In this document: positions 22,209-26,060 of the stretch, piece after piece
How the letters are laid out: every line of letters starts with the position of its first letter
Position numbering within the stretch: position 1 is the first letter of the stretch
NCBI GenBank assembly: GCA_964219345.1
Contig: CAXPPN010000030.1
Coordinates: forward strand, 1 to 26,060
DNA length: 26,060 nt
DNA from: UBA3537 sp964219345
GTDB taxonomy: Bacteria > Bacteroidota > Bacteroidia > Flavobacteriales > Flavobacteriaceae
Direction: 5' to 3'
Position numbers and translations under genes: made by a program
Notes under the pieces: generated by a model
What the model saw: only the letters and a program-made list of their open reading frames with translations
The model's database searches: none
Told to the model about the DNA's origin: nothing

Positions 22209-22679
22209 ATGAAATACAGACGATTAACCAAAGAACAATTTGAAGAATTACACCAAGAATTCATCAATTTTTTGGCCACACAATCTATAACTGGAGAAGA
22301 GTGGACAAAAATAAAGACAGAACAACCAAAAGTGGCCGAAGAGGAAATGGATATTTTTAGTGATTTGGTCTGGGAAGGTGTTTTGGGAAAAGTAGAATTT
22401 TTGGAAAATATTGCACCTCAACATATGTATTTGTTTAAAATCAAAGAAAAAACAATTGCACTAATAGGTTTAAAAATAAATTCATCATCTGTTGATTTAA
22501 CAACTCGAGATGGATTTTCTTGGTTGAGAGAAAACCTAATGTCTGATGAAGTCGAGCTATTTGATGCAGAAAAAGAAGTTGTAGGCGATAAAAACCTCAA
22601 TATTTTTGAATTGATCGAAAAAGGGGCAAGCATCACCAAAGGAGAATTGTTTAAGTATTTAGACCAACTCATTGGATAG
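22209..22679 (+). CDS. DUF6495 family protein
   Basis: 156 residues from ATG at 22209; the longer frame from 22170 would begin inside the terminator and is rejected. The protein starts MKYRRLTKEQFEELHQEFIN and includes WEGVLGKVEFLENI, TIALIGLKINSSSVDLTTRD and LIEKGASITKGELFKYLDQL. These features match the DUF6495 family, a cytoplasmic protein found in Bacteroidota with no known role; I identify it from memory of such sequences. It has no signal peptide or membrane helix. It is acidic and helix-rich and lacks Cys. It lies 39 bases before hisS in the same direction and is probably co-transcribed with it, a neighbourhood that hints at a housekeeping role. Confidence 0.8.
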   Translation: MKYRRLTKEQFEELHQEFINFLATQSITGEEWTKIKTEQPKVAEEEMDIFSDLVWEGVLGKVEFLENIAPQHMYLFKIKEKTIALIGLKINSSSVDLTTRDGFSWLRENLMSDEVELFDAEKEVVGDKNLNIFELIEKGASITKGELFKYLDQLIG

Positions 22680-22718
22680 CGTTACAAAAAATAAGATATT
22701 TGTTCAGAATAAGAACTT

Positions 22719-24092
22719 ATGGCGACAAAACCAAGAATAGCAAAAGGTACAAGAGACTTTAATTCGCAACAAATTGCCAATCGCGAATACATCTTTAGCA
22801 CCATAAAGTCAAATTTTAAAAATTTTGGTTTTGCACCAATAGAAACCCCAAGTTTTGAATTATCGGACACCCTTTTGGGTAAATATGGTGAAGAAGGTGA
22901 TCGTCTTATTTTTAAAATATTGAACTCTGGTGATAAGGTCAAAAAAGCAGACTTAAGTGCTCTTGAAGAAGGTAATTTATCTCGTTTTTCCAATTCACTT
23001 TCAGAAAAAGCGCTGCGTTATGATTTAACCGTACCATTTGCCCGTTATGTTGTTCAATATCAAAACGACATTACATTTCCATTCAAGCGCTATCAAATAC
23101 AACCTGTTTGGCGTGCCGATCGTCCTCAAAAAGGCCGTTTTCAAGAATTTTACCAATGTGATGCTGATGTTGTTGGATCAAATTCCTTGTGGCAGGAAGT
23201 TGAATTTATTCAGCTCTATGACGCTATTTTTTCAGATTTAAAACTGGATGGCGTTACGATCAATATTAATAATAGAAAAATTTTATCTGCTATAGCAGAA
23301 CGAATTGGCGCTCAAGACAAATTAATTGATTTTACGGTTGCACTCGATAAACTCGATAAAATTGGTCCAGAAAAGGTTAAAGAAGAGATGCTACAAAAAG
23401 GAATCTCTTCTGAAGGCATCACAATCCTAGAGCCTTTATTTAGTTTGAGCGGTGATTTTGATACTCAGTTAAAGTCTCTAAAGCTTATGTTAGGAACTTC
23501 TGAAGTGGGAAGTACTGGAATTAAAGAATTGGAATTTATTTCAAATGCAATTAATGATTTAGGGCTTAAAACAGCAACTCTAAAACTAAATTTGACCCTA
23601 GCACGAGGGTTGAATTATTATACGGGTGCTATTTTTGAAGTTTTTGCCCCCGAGGGTGTAGCTATGGGCTCTATTGGAGGAGGAGGTCGCTACGATGATC
23701 TTACTAGTATTTTTGGATTAAAAGGCATTAGTGGTGTGGGAATCAGTTTTGGACTTGATAGAATTGCACTTGTTATGGAAGAATTAGGACTTTTTCCAGA
23801 TAATAATCAACAAACAACAACAGTACTTTTTGCAAATTTTGGTACAAATGAAAGTCTTTATTGCTATAAAGCCATTCAAACTCTAAGAGCCAATGGGATT
23901 TCAGCCGAACTTTATCCTGACGCTACAAAACTAAAAAAGCAAATCACATATGCCAATAAGCGTAATATTCCATATGTGGTTTTGGTCGGTGAGGAGGAGT
24001 TGTCCAACAATTACTTTACCTTAAAAAATATGATTACTGGTTCTCAGGAAACAGTTGACTTTCCAACATTACAGTCTAGAATTATAATATAA
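22719..24092 (+). CDS. hisS: Histidine--tRNA ligase
   Basis: 457 residues, the length seen in Bacteroidota. A class II synthetase that charges tRNA-His. Motif 1 is around GFAPIETPSFE (37-47). Motif 2 spans RYQIQPVWRADRPQKGRFQE (124-143), then FYQCDADVVG. The histidine-specific loop is LARGLNYYTGAIFE (294-307), preceding GSIGGGGRYDDL (318-329). Motif 3 is GISFGLDRIALVMEE (341-355). The C-terminal anticodon-binding domain (about 365-457) includes the expected alpha/beta fold with the YPDATKLKKQITYANKRNIP stretch. All catalytic motifs are intact. A hairpin immediately follows the stop codon and is shared with the convergent tRNA gene. Confidence 0.97.
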   Translation: MATKPRIAKGTRDFNSQQIANREYIFSTIKSNFKNFGFAPIETPSFELSDTLLGKYGEEGDRLIFKILNSGDKVKKADLSALEEGNLSRFSNSLSEKALRYDLTVPFARYVVQYQNDITFPFKRYQIQPVWRADRPQKGRFQEFYQCDADVVGSNSLWQEVEFIQLYDAIFSDLKLDGVTININNRKILSAIAERIGAQDKLIDFTVALDKLDKIGPEKVKEEMLQKGISSEGITILEPLFSLSGDFDTQLKSLKLMLGTSEVGSTGIKELEFISNAINDLGLKTATLKLNLTLARGLNYYTGAIFEVFAPEGVAMGSIGGGGRYDDLTSIFGLKGISGVGISFGLDRIALVMEELGLFPDNNQQTTTVLFANFGTNESLYCYKAIQTLRANGISAELYPDATKLKKQITYANKRNIPYVVLVGEEELSNNYFTLKNMITGSQETVDFPTLQSRIII

Positions 24093-24118
24093 AAAAAACC
24101 CTTGAAAATCAAGGGTTT
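24091..24118 (-). terminator. Terminator of the tRNA gene (hisS side, may act both ways)
   Basis: A 10-bp stem AAACCCTTGA/TCAAGGGTTT (24096-24105 with 24109-24118) has a 3-base loop. On the minus strand it is followed by eight T, ideal for ending the tRNA transcript; on the plus strand only the three T of the stem follow, so it is weaker for hisS. Confidence 0.82.
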
Positions 24119-24122
24119 AAAG

Positions 24123-24196
24123 TAGCGTGGGGGAGATTTGAACTCCCGACCTCCGGGTTATGAATCCGACGCTCTAACCAACTGAGCTACCACGCC
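24123..24196 (-). tRNA. tRNA-Met (CAT anticodon)
   Basis: 74 bases on the minus strand with a full cloverleaf. The acceptor stem is GGCGTGG/CCACGCT with a G-U first pair and discriminator A. The D-arm is GCTC-AGTTGGTTA-GAGC. The anticodon arm is TCGGA-TTCATAA-CCCGG (anticodon CAT, with one A-C mismatch next to the loop and a terminal U-G). The T-arm is GGGAG-TTCAAAT-CTCCC. CCA is not encoded. It lacks the three G-C pairs of the initiator anticodon stem, so it is elongator Met or, less likely, the lysidine-modified Ile tRNA that also carries CAT. It has its own promoter (24211-24242) and terminator. Confidence 0.93.
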
Positions 24197-24210
24197 ATAA
24201 ATTGTGGCTG

Positions 24211-24242
24211 CAAATATAGAAACAAAAAGATTGCCTTTCAAA
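24211..24242 (-). promoter_or_regulatory. Promoter of the tRNA gene
   Basis: On the minus strand TTTG (24242-24239), a 20-base spacer and TATATTTG (24218-24211) match the pattern fully. Transcription would start about 8 bases before the mature 5' end. Confidence 0.7.
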
Positions 24243-24324
24243 TAAAATGCTTTGTAAAAAATATTTTTTTTCTTTTTAAAGTAACAAATTAATGTATATA
24301 TTGGAAAACTAATTTACAACAACC

Positions 24325-24711
24325 ATGAGTACCAAAGTAAAATTCGAAATAGAATTCCCCATACAAGCTTCACCACAATTATTATACAATTATATTTCTA
24401 CACCCTCGGGGCTATCCGAATGGTTTGCAGATAATGTTAATTCAAGAGGGGAGTTGTTTACTTTTATTTGGGATGACTCTGAAGAACAAGCAAAATTAAT
24501 AACTAAAAAAAGCACAGAACGCATTAAGTTTAAGTGGTTAGATGCTGATGATGATAGTAGTTATTTTGAACTTCGAATTCAAGTGGATGGCATTACAAAA
24601 GATGTATCCTTGATTGTTACCGATTTTTCGGATGACGACGAAGTTGATGAAGCTAAAATGTTGTGGGAAAATCAAATCTCTAGCCTAAAACAAGTTTTAG
24701 GTTCGCGCTAG
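24325..24711 (+). CDS. START-like domain-containing protein
   Basis: 128 residues. The sequence KVKFEIEFPIQASPQLLYNY, then STPSGLSEWFADNVN, has the helix-grip pattern of the AHSA1/SRPBCC superfamily. It is a short version known in Bacteroidota as the START-like domain family. The C-terminal helix is EAKMLWENQISSLKQVLGS. The protein is acidic (DADDDSS, DFSDDDEVDE) and has no signal peptide, so it is cytoplasmic. The SRPBCC fold makes a hydrophobic pocket; the ligand is unknown. It is 53 bases upstream of the class IV aminotransferase gene and in the same direction, with YqgE opposite, a set of neighbours I recall in other flavobacteria. Confidence 0.88.
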   Translation: MSTKVKFEIEFPIQASPQLLYNYISTPSGLSEWFADNVNSRGELFTFIWDDSEEQAKLITKKSTERIKFKWLDADDDSSYFELRIQVDGITKDVSLIVTDFSDDDEVDEAKMLWENQISSLKQVLGSR

Positions 24712-24733
24712 AAACGTTCATCTTATTTTGACG

Positions 24734-24741
24734 TATATTTG
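24734..24741 (+). promoter_or_regulatory. TATATTTG -7-like element before the aminotransferase gene
   Basis: An exact TAnnTTTG octamer lies 23 bases before the ATG, but no TTG stands 19-22 bases upstream. It may give the aminotransferase a promoter of its own besides read-through from the START-like gene. Confidence 0.35.
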
Positions 24742-24764
24742 CTTCAAAATTTTCTAGATTCTTT

Positions 24765-25610
24765 ATGATTAATATCAACGGAACAATTTTTGAAGATTCA
24801 AAGGCAAAACTATCTCCATTTAATAGGGGCTTTGCATATGGTGATGCTGTTTTTGAGACTGTGAAAATCAATAACAATAAACCTCTGTTTTGGGAATCAC
24901 ATTATTTTCGTTTGATGGCTTCTATGCGTATTCTTCGTATGGAAATACCAATGAATTTTACTCCCGAATTTTTGGAAGAACAAATTATGAGTTTAGTAAA
25001 TTCATTATCATCCAATGCAGTTTCATACAGAGCAAAACTTACAGTTTTTCGAGATAGTGAAGGCTATTATACCCCAGATACCAATGCGGTTTCATTTACA
25101 ATTTCTGTTTCTGAATTGGATTCAGACATTTATAAGATTTATGATCATTCTTATGAAATAGAATTATTTAAAGATTACTTTATTGCACCAAATTTGCTTT
25201 CAACATTAAAAACAAATAATAAAGTTGTGAATGTTGTTGGTAGTATTTTTGCTAAAGAAAACAATTACAATAATTGCTTACTACTTAACACCAACAAAAA
25301 TGTGATTGAAGCACTTAACGGCAATGTCTTTTTGGTAAACGGAACTACTATTAAAACGGCTCCACTAACAGATGGCTGTTTAAAAGGAATTGTTAGAGAA
25401 AAATTGATGGAAATTATTTCAAAATCATCAGAATATAAACTCGATGAATCATCAATTTCTCCATTTGAACTTCAAAAAGCGGACGAAATTTTTATTACTA
25501 ATATCATTCAGGGCATTGTACCAGTAACAAAATACCGCAAAAAAGCATACGCTTCCGAAGTTTCAAAAGCACTTTTAGGAATGTTAAATACAAAATTGAG
25601 GTTGGGCTAA
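24765..25610 (+). CDS. Aminotransferase class IV (PLP fold type IV)
   Basis: 281 residues, normal for the family that holds branched-chain aminotransferases, D-amino acid aminotransferases and aminodeoxychorismate lyases. It opens ININGTIFEDSKAKLSPFNR and GFAYGDAVFETVK, with the typical N-terminal domain. Lys149 (LSTLKTNNK) is the expected PLP-binding lysine. Glu182 (NVIEALNGNVFLV) sits 33 residues later in place to hold the pyridine nitrogen. A C-terminal phosphate-binding segment TDGCLKGIVREKL and EIFITNIIQGIVPV complete the fold. The motifs do not separate the three activities. Position beside START-like and YqgE genes does not help, so I give no gene symbol; 4-amino-4-deoxychorismate lyase is one possibility. 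Confidence 0.9.
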   Translation: MININGTIFEDSKAKLSPFNRGFAYGDAVFETVKINNNKPLFWESHYFRLMASMRILRMEIPMNFTPEFLEEQIMSLVNSLSSNAVSYRAKLTVFRDSEGYYTPDTNAVSFTISVSELDSDIYKIYDHSYEIELFKDYFIAPNLLSTLKTNNKVVNVVGSIFAKENNYNNCLLLNTNKNVIEALNGNVFLVNGTTIKTAPLTDGCLKGIVREKLMEIISKSSEYKLDESSISPFELQKADEIFITNIIQGIVPVTKYRKKAYASEVSKALLGMLNTKLRLG

Positions 25611-26060
25611 TTGTATGATGGATGCTCTGGTGCGTTGGACCAAATACTATATTCTCCTCCAAGCGCTAACATCTTATCTTTCCAAAAAGATGTATCTACT
25701 GCACGAATAATATCACTTTGATGGGTGTTTTCCGAAAGTATCCATGTGTTTGAATCTAACTCGGAATTTAATTGATTGGCATCCCAACCCGAGTAGCCAA
25801 GAAAAAATTGAATATCATTTTCATCAATTTTTTGTTCAGCAATTAAATCAGAAATATGTTTAAAATCTCCACTCCAAAAAAGGCCTTGAGAAATTTCAAT
25901 ACTTCCAGGAATAAGCTCAGGAACTTTGTGTATAAAATATAAATTGTCCTGTTGTACAGGACCTCCATTATACACTTTGAAAGTAGAATTAATTTCAGGA
26001 ATCAGATCTCCAAGATTGTAATCTAGAGGTTTGTTTAGAATAAAACCAATGGATCCTTCT
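25607..26060 (-). CDS. YqgE/AlgH family protein, 5' partial
   Basis: The frame on the minus strand is open to the right edge of the window, and about 151 C-terminal residues are visible. They begin EGSIGFILNKP, the conserved opening of the YqgE/AlgH fold, followed by YNGGPVQQDNLYFIH with the GGPV motif, FFLGYSGWDANQLNSEL (GYxGW motif) and the ending EYSIWSNAPEHPSYN. The start codon lies outside the window; the GTG at 25975 is internal. The family is widespread and cytoplasmic, and its biochemical role is unsettled despite the name transcriptional regulator. Its TAG overlaps the end of the aminotransferase gene by 4 bases, so the two genes are convergent without a terminator hairpin between them. 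Confidence 0.95.
   Translation of the reverse strand, partial: EGSIGFILNKPLDYNLGDLIPEINSTFKVYNGGPVQQDNLYFIHKVPELIPGSIEISQGLFWSGDFKHISDLIAEQKIDENDIQFFLGYSGWDANQLNSELDSNTWILSENTHQSDIIRAVDTSFWKDKMLALGGEYSIWSNAPEHPSYN

Noticed and set aside
22682..22993. Minus-strand ORF of 103 residues opposite the start of hisS
   Set aside because: Antisense to conserved hisS codons; no promoter or family pattern.
1..26060. CRISPR array, insertion sequence, integron, prophage or attachment site
   Set aside because: No direct repeats with regular spacing, transposase, integrase or phage genes were found; gene content is core-like throughout.

Overview
The window is about 26 kb of AT-rich chromosome from a member of the Bacteroidota, most likely a marine Flavobacteriaceae species. 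Four things point there. The protein families are typical of the group: DUF5777, DUF6580, DUF4252, DUF6495, the START-like family, an Oar-type TonB receptor, and a LytTR regulator beside rpsF. Start codons lack Shine-Dalgarno sequences and sit behind A-rich stretches. Several promoters fit the Bacteroidota form TTG-N19-22-TAnnTTTG. The gene order rlmH-nadC-yihY-priA-lytTR-rpsF-rpsR-rplI is, from memory, familiar in this family. There is no insertion sequence, phage gene, CRISPR array or transfer machinery. This is mostly core genome with some lineage-specific genes.

Left part (1-5058): the end of a DUF5777 outer-membrane barrel gene, then a DUF6580 membrane protein and an S41 (tail-specific) protease lipoprotein, both on the minus strand. 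Divergent from the protease is a tight four-gene unit: an ECF sigma factor, an overlapping one-helix membrane protein that is probably its anti-sigma factor, and two DUF4252 proteins, one secreted and one a lipoprotein. A strong bidirectional terminator separates this unit from purB. The divergent spacer holds a perfect 12-bp inverted repeat with a TAnnTTTG element on each strand.

Middle part (5059-12518): purB, a lone GT4-type glycosyltransferase, a small membrane protein, a broken GlsB/YeaQ/YmgE gene (one frameshift and one nonsense codon), an exported carboxypeptidase-regulatory-domain protein, a DEAD-box RNA helicase with a DbpA-type domain and basic tail, and the rlmH-rdgB pair. The helicase mRNA leader contains two hairpins and an 18-codon upstream ORF that overlaps them. 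It is the best candidate here for an undescribed regulatory element.

Right part (12562-26060): the nadC-yihY-priA operon, with overlapping genes; a LytTR regulator with Glu where the phospho-accepting Asp should be; the rpsF-rpsR-rplI operon with a clear promoter and terminator; an Oar-like TonB-dependent receptor; a DUF6495 protein; hisS; a tRNA with CAT anticodon that has its own promoter and terminator; a START-like protein; a class IV aminotransferase; and the end of a YqgE/AlgH gene running off the right edge. Together these cover translation (ribosomal proteins, hisS, tRNA, rlmH, helicase), nucleotide and cofactor metabolism (purB, nadC, rdgB, the aminotransferase), replication restart (priA) and envelope functions.
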